Of a stretch of 64,000 bases of DNA, positions 46,396 to 58,077 are shown in pieces; the first letter of the stretch is position 1, and each line of letters starts with the position of its first letter. The notes under the pieces are model-generated. The model did not search any database, had not been told where the DNA came from, and worked only from the letters and a program-made list of their open reading frames with translations. The position numbers and the translations under genes were made by a program. Source of the DNA: Nepenthes gracilis (taxonomy: Eukaryota > Streptophyta > Magnoliopsida > Caryophyllales > Nepenthaceae); contig BSYO01000014.1 of the NCBI GenBank assembly GCA_033239525.1, forward strand, positions 19,018,021 to 19,082,020, in the 5' to 3' direction.

Positions 46396-49309
46396 TGTGA
46401 CGACCCGAACTCGAGTCACTTGGCCCAGTTCAGACCGATCATGATAAAACTTAAAATTTCAATCATCATCATAAATTCAATATCATAATTATAATTCCCA
46501 TAATAAATTCATTCAAGATAATGAATATATACAATATTATTATCCTGCAATTACAACCCTAATAACATATCCAAATAAAACCTTGATCGATGAACTGTCT
46601 CTAGAACTTCTTCCCACGAGCCTTTATCTCTACTATCTTCTCTATATTGAATTTTTGTAACTAAAGTAGGATCCAACGGTCCACACTATATAATCAACTC
46701 AATCTGGAGCCAAGAAAATATAATGGTGAACCAAAACCCAACAAGTGATATTAATAAAAAATACTTAATAAATAATAAATATCTTGGATATAATGGTTAC
46801 AACATTTTTATAATAATCTAACTATATCCGAGAAGCCACAACACATCGTAAACACGACTTCAATCAAAAGCAAGATAGGTCTCCCTGTACCCTTATATGA
46901 TAACGATAACAAAATTGTCAATAACATGCGAAAACTCCACAGAATCCGACATCAGGAGATATGCGGGGGTTTCCTGGTCCGAATGTCAGTGTAAACAACC
47001 TGAATATCAAATACCGATAAATAACATGAATTTCACTGAATCTGAATATTGTAAAATCTGACACATAGATTCTACCGAATATAAATCATGGATTTCACAA
47101 AATCCCAAACTCATGAGGTATGAACAATAACGAATATCATAATAAATATCCTTGGACCTTATTCTGCCACCGTGAATTAAATGCTACATTTTATACCCCC
47201 AACGGTTGGGTAAGTGCAATGAGGTTATCCATGATATCTAATTACCCCTACAGTCCTCTTAGAGGCTGTACCCATAGCATGTCGATATCATCTGTGATAC
47301 TTATCGCTAAATGATATCCCTGATATCATCTCTTATAATGGTCACATGGTTATAAGCATCAATCTTCAATAAACAATATACCTCATTATCACCATGATAC
47401 AAAAATCAGTATCGGATAAGTGTAGACCAATCTAAGGTACCGTAACCTCTCATTCAACTAGATACCTTAGTATTTTTATACGCTCTCCTTAACATTGATC
47501 GTAAGAAACTAATAATTTAACTACTCACGCAATCAAGATAACACAAAGAAGGCTTTACAATTTTAATGAAAGAATTGTCGCTTGGTGCTGACAATGACCG
47601 TACACACACAATCAAGACCAACACAAAGGAATTTATCATGGAATGATGAAAGAATAAACAAGAACCAAGAATAACATATTTTGACCAATTTAACTGGTTC
47701 TTCCATTTTGTCCCGATAAACAAAATCTTTTACTAAGGCCAAAATTTAATTACCACATTTGATTTATATTGTCCCAAAAATTCATGTACTGATTCCCAGA
47801 CAAGATGGTATAATACTTCAGTCATCTTATATTAATGAACCCGTACTCTCATATATTCATCATTACCATAACATATCAATATTTACTTCACTAGAAAATT
47901 ATGTCCATATATATATATATCAAATTGACAAACCTGCCAAACTCACACATGAACATATATATCAATAATTAAATAAATATATATATATAGGTATGTATGC
48001 ATGTATTTGTATGTGTATATATTTGTATATTTATACGTAAGTGATGTATATATATATATATACACCCACGGCTGTTCTCTCCCTCTCTATCCGCATAGTA
48101 GCAGCCCAACAGTAATTCACACACGCGCACATACACATACGCGTACATATACCTCACGTATGCCATATAATTATACATACTCATTCATTTGCCACTTCGT
48201 CACCGTCCTCGCCCAATGTACAGTCTTCGGTCAGTCCAAACAGGGCGTAGTGCTCTGTTCTTCACTTCCTTTTCGATTCTCAACAAAACTACAAACTTTC
48301 ATCAAACCGCATGAAAAATAATTATTTAATTCCATGATTCCAAAATTTTCAAGCCTCAATACATCATGAACCTCTCAAAATTTCTCGTTTTCCCACCGTC
48401 CCGAGCCAAAGACTCTGTTTCCCTTTTTTTCTTTTTTTTTTTTTTCAACAGTTTTCACCGAATCTCCTCATATAACCAATTTCAATTAGCATCATGAAAA
48501 TTGAGGGAGGGAATAAGCGAAGTTGTAAGCAAGAAGATAAATGACAATAAAAATGGAATCACTTGCAATAGAGAAGAATGACATTAAAGGAAATTCACTT
48601 TCCTACTTTACACGGTTACAGCAACACAGCTAGGGTTAGTGGCATCACTAGCTTCAGCACAACTCAACAGCGGCTTCGAATAGTCATAGAGACTTTCTCC
48701 GGCACTGATTAATCGATGGCGACTGCAATAGTAAATGTGGCCTGGTCTCCATCTCTCTAATTTCGTCCGTAATCACAACTGAAGAAGGAGCAGAAGAAAA
48801 GGAGGCAACGATTTTAAAAAGGCTATGAGGGAAACTGAGAGGAGAAAAATGGGGCTGGGACTGAGAGGAAGAAGGGAACGTGGCTGATCGGCAGGAAGAG
48901 TCCTCTTCGCCACACAAATCGGCCGATGCTTTCTTCATCTCTCCTCTCATTCTTCGTTCTTTTACTTCCCCTTTTCCTTCATTTTTTTTACATATTATTA
49001 TTATTATTATTATTATTTTATTCTATTTACTTTTATTATTATTATTATTATTATTTTATTATTTATTATTATATTCATAATTAATATTTTATAATAATGT
49101 ATTATAATTATTATTTATTGCTAATTGTTATTAATATTTATTAGAATATATTTTACTCCAATTTATTATTATTATTATTTATTATTATTTATTAATTATT
49201 TTATACCCATTATTATTTATAATAATTATTAATATTAATATTTTAAATTATTTATTACTATATTAATTCAATTATTATATAACCCGAGTTAAACTATCGG
49301 GATGTTACA
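46396..49309 (-). repeat. 3' LTR of element G
   Basis: 2914 bp. It contains a TTA-rich microsatellite block at about 48990-49080 and a TA-rich block at about 47900-48060, both near the LTR end that would be upstream in transcription. Confidence 0.9.
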
Positions 49310-51669
49310 ATCTTCCTCTTTTAAAAGAATTTCACTCTTGAAATATAGGTCTTGATATTCTTTCATAAGGAACCATCTCTATTGGAATCAAACATGCATC
49401 AAACATTTACTCATTTCAAAACCAACGGCACATAATTGCAACATGCAATAGGTCATAACACACTACTGAAATATTACTATTAAAGGGGTCTGTTTCTACC
49501 TAGTATTTACATAAATCGTGTCCACAATCTTTCTGATCTTCAACGTTCTTACAGTCAACTAATAATTGCATTACCCATTTATGACAGCCACACTTGTCGC
49601 CCCAATACAATTCCAATACAACCATGGTATATAATTTGAATCGTTAATTTAAGCACTAGCATCCACTTCATTGTACCAAGTCATTCACCTCAATAATAAT
49701 CCCGTCGATCAAAATTTTAACCGTCCTACAATCTAAGCCTGCTCTTGATTGTCCCATATAGGTCAATTCTACAACTCATCCTTAATCGCTCTTATTGAAC
49801 TCTCCGAATCCTTAATATAGTCATCCAAAAATATTATATAAATTAGTAAATTTTCAACCTCCAAGTATATCAATCATAAATCGGTGGTTAATCCTTACCG
49901 GTATAAACTTGATTGACATCATATTTCAATATTGCATCATAACCAAATAGAATTCCAAAGTTACATATCTAACCATCTCTAAAGGATACAATCCAAAGTT
50001 ATAATTATTTTTATAACCTTCAACTAATATTATCGTCTTCTGACTCATACAATAACCATCTCAAATTTAAATTCTACTAGTGGGTTCTTCTAGACTAAAT
50101 TCTTATTAAAAAAATAACTACTAAAAATTAGATTTTTAAGTTTTAATACCCAAAATTATAATTTTCACTGATCTAGATTATGAATTAAATTTTTTTTTTG
50201 AGTCGGTCTCCTTAATTGTTAGCTTTAACTTTTTAAAGTTATAAAATACTTTCTTCCAAATAGAACAGTTTTAGAATGTCATTGTCTCCAATAAACAAAA
50301 CTCAAACCTTAAAATTTATCAAAACCGTACCTCCTCGAATTTTATATAATGATTCTCTAATTTTGACATCTTTCCTACAATCCTGCAATTTCTTAATTAA
50401 TTTCAATCCCAAATTATAACAAATCCCATGAATGAATTTCATATATAATATTTACACTTTACTCCAAACAATTTCCTCTAAAATATTACTACTCTACCTT
50501 AGAGACTTAAGATAATTTTTTTTATAGCAAATCTTCGACTCTCTATAGTTGTTCCCCTACTTTGATTATAATTCTTGAATTCTTCCATAGTATATAGTTA
50601 GGCTTGATGACGACAAACACGATCGTTATTATTATTGTAGCATTAGCCCCTTAAATTCCATTGTTGCCATCCAATGAGGTCTTTGGAGTTGATGTAATTC
50701 ACTGAGTTAGCTAAATGGAGAAGCTGATCCCTCACACGATATTTGCATGCAGCACATTTGAAAACCTCTGAACTGATAATGATGTCTCTACTTGATGATT
50801 CATCATACTCCATTGTAGATATGACGGCTCCAGATCATCAACAACTAACCTAAATAGATGGCTGATGTGTAACATGTCAACAATCGGGGTTGAAACCCTC
50901 CTAATCGAGAATGATGGAAATTCTACTTGATCCTACGATTGTCGCCGGTCGAACAGAGTTGGCATCTTCTTCTTTGGCATACGACAATGCACGACGCATA
51001 GCATTAGGTTATGAGAAATCCGTAAATCTTTTGTCGCTTATAATTTAAAAAAGGTGATGGATTGATCTCGTAATATGTAGCAATAGACTTTTGTGGTCCT
51101 CTTCTCTTGAATAGTTGAACGATAGAATTTTGCACAATCACCGCCTGAGATCCGCAAGTCAATGTATTGAAAGCTTGTATTATAAACTGAACTACTCCGT
51201 AGGACTGCCATTATGAATTTTATAGGAGTCTCATATGCTCGTATTTTATTATCTCGACAACCTGTAAAATAAAAAAAGAATTTAAAACCTAACCTATACT
51301 AGTACTCTGGCCTACCAATTTTTACCTAATCCTAAAATATCCTAGACCCTAGACCCAAAATATATGATACATTCCACGACTTAAAATCGACCACGATTTT
51401 TTAAGTCCTCAAGGAAGCGTTATAAAATTCTTCTTGATTTAGAACAATCCCTGATATATTAAAATTTTGAACCACTTAGCGAAATCAAATTTCAAAACAC
51501 CAAGTCTTGAAAGTCTTCCAAAATACATACTATTCTTGACCCAGACCTAATTTATTAGAAATAAATCTAAATGCACCAATATCATTGAATTGTCTAATAT
51601 CCTCAAATATTATCAACTCCAAAAATCCTCAAGTGTTCACACAAAACCTTAATTCTCTGATACCATAAC
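49310..51669 (-). other. Non-coding interior of element G
   Basis: No frame longer than a few dozen codons and no recognisable gag, protease, integrase or RT motif on either strand. Its ends carry the polypurine tract and tRNA-Met primer site. If expressed it would act as RNA only, mobilised by another element. Confidence 0.7.
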
Positions 51670-53265
51670 TACGACGACTCGAACCCGAGTCACTCGACCA
51701 AGTTCAAACCGATCACAATAAAACTTAAAATTTCAATCATCATCATAAATTCAACATCATAATTATAATTTCCATAATAAATTGATTCGAGATAATGAAT
51801 ATATACAATATTATTATCCTACAATTACAGCCCCAATAACATATCCAAATTAAACCTTGATCGATGAACTATCTCTAGAACTTTTTCCCGCGAGCATTTA
51901 TCTCTACTATCTTCTCTATCTCGAATTTCTGTAATTAAAGTAGGATCCTATGGTTCATACTATGCAATCAACTCAATCTGGAGCCAAGAAAACGTAAGGG
52001 TGAACCCAAACCCAGCAAGTGATATTAATCAAAAACACTTAATAAATAATAAATATCTCGAATATAATGGTTGCAACATTTCTATAATAATCTAACTATA
52101 TTCGAAAAGCCACAACATTTCGTAAACACGACTCAAACCAAAAGTAAGATAAGTCTCCCCAGACTCTTATATGATAAAGATAACAAGATTGCCAATAACA
52201 TATGAAAACCTCTCAGAATCCGACATTAGGAGATATGCAGGAGTTCCCTGGTCCGAGTATCAACGTTAACGACCTGAACATTTAACATCGATAAACAACA
52301 TAAATTTTACTGAATCCGAATATTGTAAAATCTGACACATAGATTCTACCAAATATAACTCGTGGATTCCACCGAATTCCAAACTCATGAGGTATGAACA
52401 ATAACGAATATCACAATGAATATCCTTGGACCTTATTTTGCCATCGTGAACCAAAGGCCACGTATTTATACCCCTAACGGTTGGGTAAGTGTAATAAGGT
52501 TATCCATGATATCCAACTACCCATACAGTTCTCCCAGAGGCTCTACCCGTAGCATGCCGATACCATCCGTAATACCCTTCGTCAAATGACATCCCTGATA
52601 TCATCTCCTATGATGGTCACGTGGCTATAAGCATCACTCATCAATAAACAATATACCTCATAATCACCATGATACAGAAATCAATATTAAATAAGTGTAG
52701 ACCATGATAAGATACTGTAACATCCTATTCGACTAGATACCTTAATAATTTCATATACTCTCTTTAACCTTGATCGTAAGAAGCTAATAACTTAATTACT
52801 CATGCAATCGTATAATACAAAGAAGGCTTTATAATTTTAATGAAAGAATTGTTGTTCGATGCTGATAATGATTATACATACACAATCAAGACCAACACAA
52901 AGGAATTTTTCATGGAACGATGCAAGAACAAACGAGAACTAAGAATAACATATTTTGACCAATTTAACTAGTTCTTTCATTTTGTCCCAATAAACAAAAC
53001 CTTTTATTAAGGCCAAAATTTAATTACCATATCTAATTTATAGTGTTGCAAAAATTCATCTATCGATTCCCAGACAAGATGGTATAATACTTCAGTCATG
53101 TTATATTAATTAACCCGTACTCCCATATATTCATCACTACCATAACATATCAATATTTACTTCACTATCAATCATGTCCATTTATATATATCAACTTAAC
53201 AAACCGGCCAAACTCATACATGAATATATAAATCATTAATTAAATATATATATCTATATATATTT

Positions 53266-53311
<46 letters not shown>

Positions 53312-54451
53312 CTTACATATAAATATACAAATATATATGCATACAAATATATACACAAACGTATACCCATGGCTGTGCTCTCCCTCTCTATCCGCACAGT
53401 AGCAGCCCAGCAGTAATTCACACATGCGCACATACACATACGCGTACATATACCTCACTTATACCATATAATTATACATATTAATTTGCCACTTCGTCAC
53501 CGTCTTGGCCTAATGTATAGTCTTCGATTAGCCCAAACAGGGCGCAGTGCTCTGTTCTTCCTTTCCTTTTCGATTCTCAACGAAATTACAAACTTTTATC
53601 CAACCGTATGAAAAACAATTATTTAATTTCATGGTTCCAAAATTTTCAAGCCTCAATACATCATGAACCCCTCAAAATTTCCTGTTTTCCCACCGTCCCG
53701 AGGCAAAGACATTATTTCCCCAATTTTTTTTATTTTTTTTCAACAGTTTCCATTGAATCTCCACATATACCCAATTTCAATTAGCATCATGAAAATTAAG
53801 GGAGGGAAGAAGTGGATTTGTAAGCAAAAAAGAGAAACGACAATAAAAAGGGAATCACTTGCAACAGAGGAGAATGACATTAAAGGGAATTCACTTGCCT
53901 GCTTTACACGGTTACAGCAATACGGCTAGGGTTAGTAGCATCGTCGGCTTCGGCACAACTCAACGGCTGCTTCGAACAGTCACGGCGACCTTCTCCGGCA
54001 CCGATTAATCGACGGCGACGAAAATAGTAACCGTGGCCTGGCCTCCCTCTCTCTGATTTCGTCCGTAATCACAATCGAAAACGGAGTAGAAGAAGAAGGA
54101 GGCAACGATTTTAAAAAGGGGATGAGGGAACCTAAAAGGAGAAAAATGGGGTTGGGACCGAGAAGAAGAAGAGAAAGTGGCTGATCGGCAGGAGGAGGAG
54201 TCAGTGCCACACATATCGGTCCGTGGTTTCTTCCTCTCTCCTCTCCTTCTTTGTTTTTTTGCTTCCTCTTTTCCATCATTTTTTTTACATATTATTATTA
54301 TTATTATTATTTTATTCTATTTACTATTATTATTATTATTTTATTTTTATTTATTACTATTATATTCATAGTTAATGTTTTATAATAATTTGTTATAATT
54401 ATTATTTATTGCTAATTGTTATTAATATTTATTAGTATATATTTCACTCCC

Positions 54452-54485
<34 letters not shown>

Positions 54486-54615
54486 TGTTACTTATTATTA
54501 ATTATTTTATGCCCATTATTAGTTATAATAATTATTAATATTAATATTTCAAATTATTTATTAGTATAGTAATTCTATTACTATATAACCCGAGTTAAAT
54601 TATTGGGGTGTTACA
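51670..54615 (-). repeat. 5' LTR of element G
   Basis: 2946-bp partner of 46396-49309. It contains a longer TA microsatellite (53269-53306) and TTA runs at about 54288-54340 and 54455-54485. Confidence 0.9.
53269..53306. repeat. TA microsatellite
   Basis: About 19 uninterrupted TA units inside the 5' LTR of element G. The matching place in the other LTR has only short TA runs. Confidence 0.9.
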
Positions 54616-54620
54616 CAAAT

Positions 54621-56435
54621 GCCAGTGCTTCCTCAAGAGAGTAGTACATCGTTGTTGAAGTTGGTCTTAAAGCAATTCGATGATTTGCTTGTAAAGATAA
54701 TGATTGCTGCTGCCTTTAGTTCATTCTTTTTGGCAATGGTTAATGGAGACACAGGCTTGACGGCATTTTTGGAGCCCTCGGTTATATTGATGATACGGGC
54801 TGGAAATGCAGCAATAGGGGTCATTACAGAAACAAATGCTGAGAAGGCTATTGAGGAGTTACAAGCATTCCAAGCTGATGTTGCAATTGTTCTACATAAT
54901 GGTTGTTTTTCAATATTATTTACAACAGAACTTGTTCCAGGTGATATTGTAGAAGTTAGTGTGGGATGCAAAGTTCTAGCTAACATGAGAATGATTGATC
55001 TGTTAAGTGATTAATTACGTGTTGATCAAGCGATTCTCACAGGTACAGTTGTAGTGGCTGGTTGTGCAAGGGTCGTGGTTATCGGAGTTGGCTCTAATAT
55101 TGCCATGGGCAGCATACGTGAGTCAATGTTAAGAACTGAAGATGAAGTGACACCATTGAAAAAGAAGCTGGATGAATTTGGTATATTCCTAGCCAAGGTT
55201 ATAGCAAGTATATGCGTGCTGGCGTGGCTTGTAAACATTGGCAACTTCCATGATCCTTCTCATGGTGGCTTTTTCCGAGGAGTTGTTCATTATTTTAAGA
55301 TTATAGTTGCTTTAGCAGTTGCAGCAATTCCAAAAGGGCTCCTTGCTGTTGTCACCACGTGTTTGGCTCTTGGAACAAAACAAATGGCATGCTTGAATGC
55401 TATTGTTAGATCTTAGCAATCAGTAGAGACGTTAGGGTGCACAACAGTGATATGCAGTGACAAGACTGGAACTCTGACCACCAATATGATATCTATATCA
55501 AAGATATGTGCGTTCTACTCTCTGTACCCTGCTCCTGTTACTATTGAATATGGTGTGGGAGGAACAACGTATGCCCCAAAAGGTGTAATTTTTGATAATG
55601 CAGGAATGCAGCTTGAGCTTCCAGCTCAACTGCCTTGCCTTCTCCGCATGGCCATGTGCTCAGCCCTTTTCAATGAGCCATCCTACAATATAATCCAAAT
55701 AAAAGGGACTATGAAAAAATTGGCAAGTCAACTGAAGTAGCACTTCGTGTACTAGTAGAAAAGGTCGGTCTTCCTCGATTCGATTCTATGCCTTCAGCTC
55801 TACATATTCTTAGCAAGCATGACCATGCATCATACTGCAACCATCACTGGGAGAACCAATTCAAAAAGGTCTCTATATTAGACTTTTTTCGTGATCGTAA
55901 AATGATGAGTGTATTGTGCACCAGAAAGAAATTTGTAATTATGTTTTCGAAAGGTTCCCCAGAAAGTATAATGTCTAGATGCACAAGCATTTTGTGCAAT
56001 GAAGATGGTTTAATATTTCCATTAACTTTCAAAATTTCAGCTGAATTGGAGGTTAGATTTAACAGTTTTGCAGGAAAAAAAACTTTGAGATGTCTTGCTT
56101 TAGCACTCAATTGGATACCTGTGGGTCCATAGATGTTTGTATTTGAGGATGAGAAAGATCTTACACTTATTGGGTTGGTTGGGCTGCTTGATCCACCAAG
56201 AGAAGAAGTGCAAGATGCTATGCTATCATGCCTGAATGCTGGCATATTTGTTATAATTGTAACAGAGGACAACAAGGCTACAGCAGAATCATTTTGTTGC
56301 AAGATAGGAGCTTTTGATCACTTGGATGATTTTGTTGGATACTCTTACACTGCTTCTGAATTTGAAGAACTTCCAACATTACAGAAGACAATTGCATTGC
56401 AACACTTGGCTCTCTTTATGAGGGTTGAACCATCT
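54621..56435 (+). pseudogene. Processed copy of ECA3-type Ca/Mn P-type ATPase
   Basis: Intronless copy of part of an ER/Golgi-type P2A ATPase gene. It starts near KLVLKQFDDLLVKI and ends near FMRVEPS, lacking the N-terminus and everything after the middle P-domain. Readable landmarks: [64 protein letters not shown] (phosphorylated Asp codon 55459-55461 intact), ASYCNHHWENQFKKV and IGLVGLLDPPREEV. Lesions: stops at 55012, 55414 and 56130, a frameshift near 55680, an in-frame loss of about 34 residues at about 55042, PEGLP changed to PKGLL (55329-55343) and TGDN changed to TEDN (56262-56273). Plant ECA3 genes have many introns, so this came from mRNA. Confidence 0.9.
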
Positions 56436-56650
56436 CTTCCAGTTTTTGCCACCACGAAGCAACTTGTGAGATACAGCTTGGGCTCCGTTGCTCTCGGTTC
56501 TCTTGCTCTATCCTTCATTGAGTCCATCTGCTTTATATTTGAGTCAATTCGCCGTACACGTGAGGTTTCCTATACAGTCCCCAATGACTAGGTAAGGAAA
56601 GCAGTTTATCATTCTTTTCACTTTTCTTTGAAATGTAATTGGAGATTCCT
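56436..56650 (+). pseudogene. Choline-transporter-like (CTL) gene fragment
   Basis: It continues the ECA3 frame without a stop into KQLVRYSLGSVALGSLALSF, then IESICFIFESIRRTREVS. This is the conserved membrane and loop region of plant CTL/choline-transporter-like proteins (pattern YSLGS-ALGSL-SF-ESIR-ESIRR). A TAG at 56589-56591 then interrupts, where I expect a Trp or Ser-Trp, and the same frame goes on with RKAVYHSFHFSLKC. Only about 70 codons of the donor gene are present. Assigned by motif memory, not alignment. Confidence 0.65.
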
Positions 56651-57171
56651 CAGTCCAACCCATATTCAGACAGTAGCAAAGTTGGGCCAGGATGATCTGC
56701 AGTCTCAAGATGCTGCTGCTTAGCTTGAGTACTTTGAATCCAAGGCTTTTGAACAGCAAGAAGCTGCCAATGACAGATCTCGGAAGCCTGATGCATTGAT
56801 CACCAGCAACAGCCATCTAAGTGTTTCAGACTTACTCAATTACATAAACCCGAGTTCTGCTGATCATGGGAGAAATTCAACAACTTCAAGTGAAGTAAAT
56901 GAAACTGATGAATATGTACTTGCCACTGATGAAGCAAGTTTGCTGCTCCAGGTCCTTAGTCTCATATTCTAGAAAAGCACCGGCTTTCCTAGGTTGCTAA
57001 GAGCCCCTCAAGATTTGCAATTTATTAATTGTTCCATATTGAGAAATCTGATCGATTTTGCTCAAGTTTGGTTTGAAACAATTTCCGTCGGAGACGATGG
57101 ATGGCAGCCAGATCAATAGCCTAGATCCCGTTCCTATGGTCGTCATTTGAAGCAGCGACATCACTTTTCAA
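56651..57171 (+). pseudogene. CLU/TSS-type (clustered mitochondria-like) fragment
   Basis: Same frame as the CTL piece. It reads VAKLGQDDLQSQDAAA, stop, [16 protein letters not shown], then [15 protein letters not shown], matching the region after the TPR repeats of plant CLU/FRIENDLY/TSS-family proteins. Further on come GDDGWQPDQ, stop and PRSRSYGRHLKQRHHFSK, resembling the later DDGWQPVQRPRS region of the TSS branch. Stops occur at 56721, about 56970 and 57118. No introns are visible. The donor is a large cytosolic protein family linked to mitochondrial distribution or growth control. Confidence 0.8.
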
Positions 57172-57222
57172 AGATTATCCCTCATTCAACTTTGAGGATA
57201 AGGTTCTTTTGATGGAGAAAAT
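57172..57222 (+). pseudogene. Gypsy Pol C-terminal tail
   Basis: Out of frame with the CLU piece, this reads DYPSFNFEDKVLLMEKIML and a stop. It resembles the FPxFxLEDKV segment at the end of plant Ty3/Gypsy polyproteins, and is followed by a purine-rich run and then TG. This suggests that the captured gene fragments lie inside a Gypsy element. Confidence 0.5.
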
Positions 57223-57224
57223 AA

Positions 57225-57700
57225 TGTTATAGGCCCTTCTATTTTCTATTTTTTTGTTTTTTTTTTTCAGGTTTTCTGTTTCCTATTCCCCTTTTTGTTT
57301 TCTATTCCAACTGCTTTTTGTTTGCTTTCCTACTTTCTGTTTATGTTACATATGCCTTTGCTACAAGGGGCCACCGGGCATCTGCCTATTAGTATATATG
57401 TAGCCCATTACTATTGCGGTAGAAAGGAGAAAAAATATTTCCCTTCTTTTGGCTTCTTGATTCTTTCCCCTCCCTGACACATTAAGCCTCTCTCTCTTAG
57501 TCACGTTCCCTTTTCTTGTTCCTCTCTCAGAACCCTCTATTCTCCCTCTCCCTCACATCTGCTCCTCCCTATGTCTCACCCTTTTCCCTCTTTCCTCCTC
57601 TGTTGAACTCCTCTTCTCCGTCTTCTTCTCTGTTTTCACCTTCTTCCTCTGTTTGCCGTGGTCACCGCCTACTGTGCACGTAACAGTAGGTTATGATTCT
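57225..57700 (+). repeat. Possible 3' LTR of the Gypsy carrier
   Basis: The sequence starts TGTTATAGGCCC just after the purine-rich run and is strongly pyrimidine-rich to about 57650, with an untranslated-leader-like CTCTCTCT composition. No partner LTR or end was found, so this rests on position only. Confidence 0.25.
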
Positions 57701-58077
57701 AACGTTTTAGAACCATTATGATAACTATTAGTATATGGTGTAGTTGATATAGGAGTTTCTATAATGCAACAATCAAAATAATAATTCTAATCTCCTTCAC
57801 CTATAAAATGAAAAAAAAATAAGCCATAATTAAATTATATGAAATAAATTATACATATAAGGAATACTTTAAACTTAGAATAAATAAATAACAATTGATA
57901 AAATATTAGATCATTTCGTGTGTGAGATTGAGTATGAGAAAGTATAGCGAATTCCACGAAGAAAATGGGCGAGGAAGGAGCACTCATAGCTCTCAGGGAA
58001 GGGGTATTTTTATAATTTCAATTTTTTAAGAAAGGGGGAGGGGATGCACAATAATTGATAGTTGCAACCGACCGTTA
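57701..58077. other. AT-rich spacer
   Basis: No gene recognised. The last five bases, CGTTA (58073-58077), are the left target duplication of element C. Confidence 0.45.

Larger units (their letters stand above)
46396..54615 (-). mobile_element. LARD-like LTR element G
   Basis: 8220-bp element with very long LTRs (46396-49309 and 51670-54615) and a perfect CAAAT duplication (46391-46395 and 54616-54620). The minus-strand LTR start is TGTAACATCCCG and its end is CGGGTCGTCACA. The polypurine tract AAAAGAGGAAGATT adjoins the 3' LTR (49310-49323), and the primer site TGGTATCAGAG (51655-51665) adjoins the 5' LTR. The 2.36-kb interior shows no gag or pol domain. Long LTRs with a non-coding centre define LARDs, usually Gypsy-derived. 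LTR divergence of about 10 percent by eye. It interrupts the chimeric retrocopy. Confidence 0.9.

Noticed and set aside
48001..48321. Frame of about 100 codons in the G LTR
   Set aside because: It is driven by TA and TG microsatellite runs and is not conserved in the partner LTR.
57225..57700. Firm call of a Gypsy 3' LTR
   Set aside because: Only the start fits the pattern. No end, partner LTR or duplication was found, so it is listed as low confidence only.
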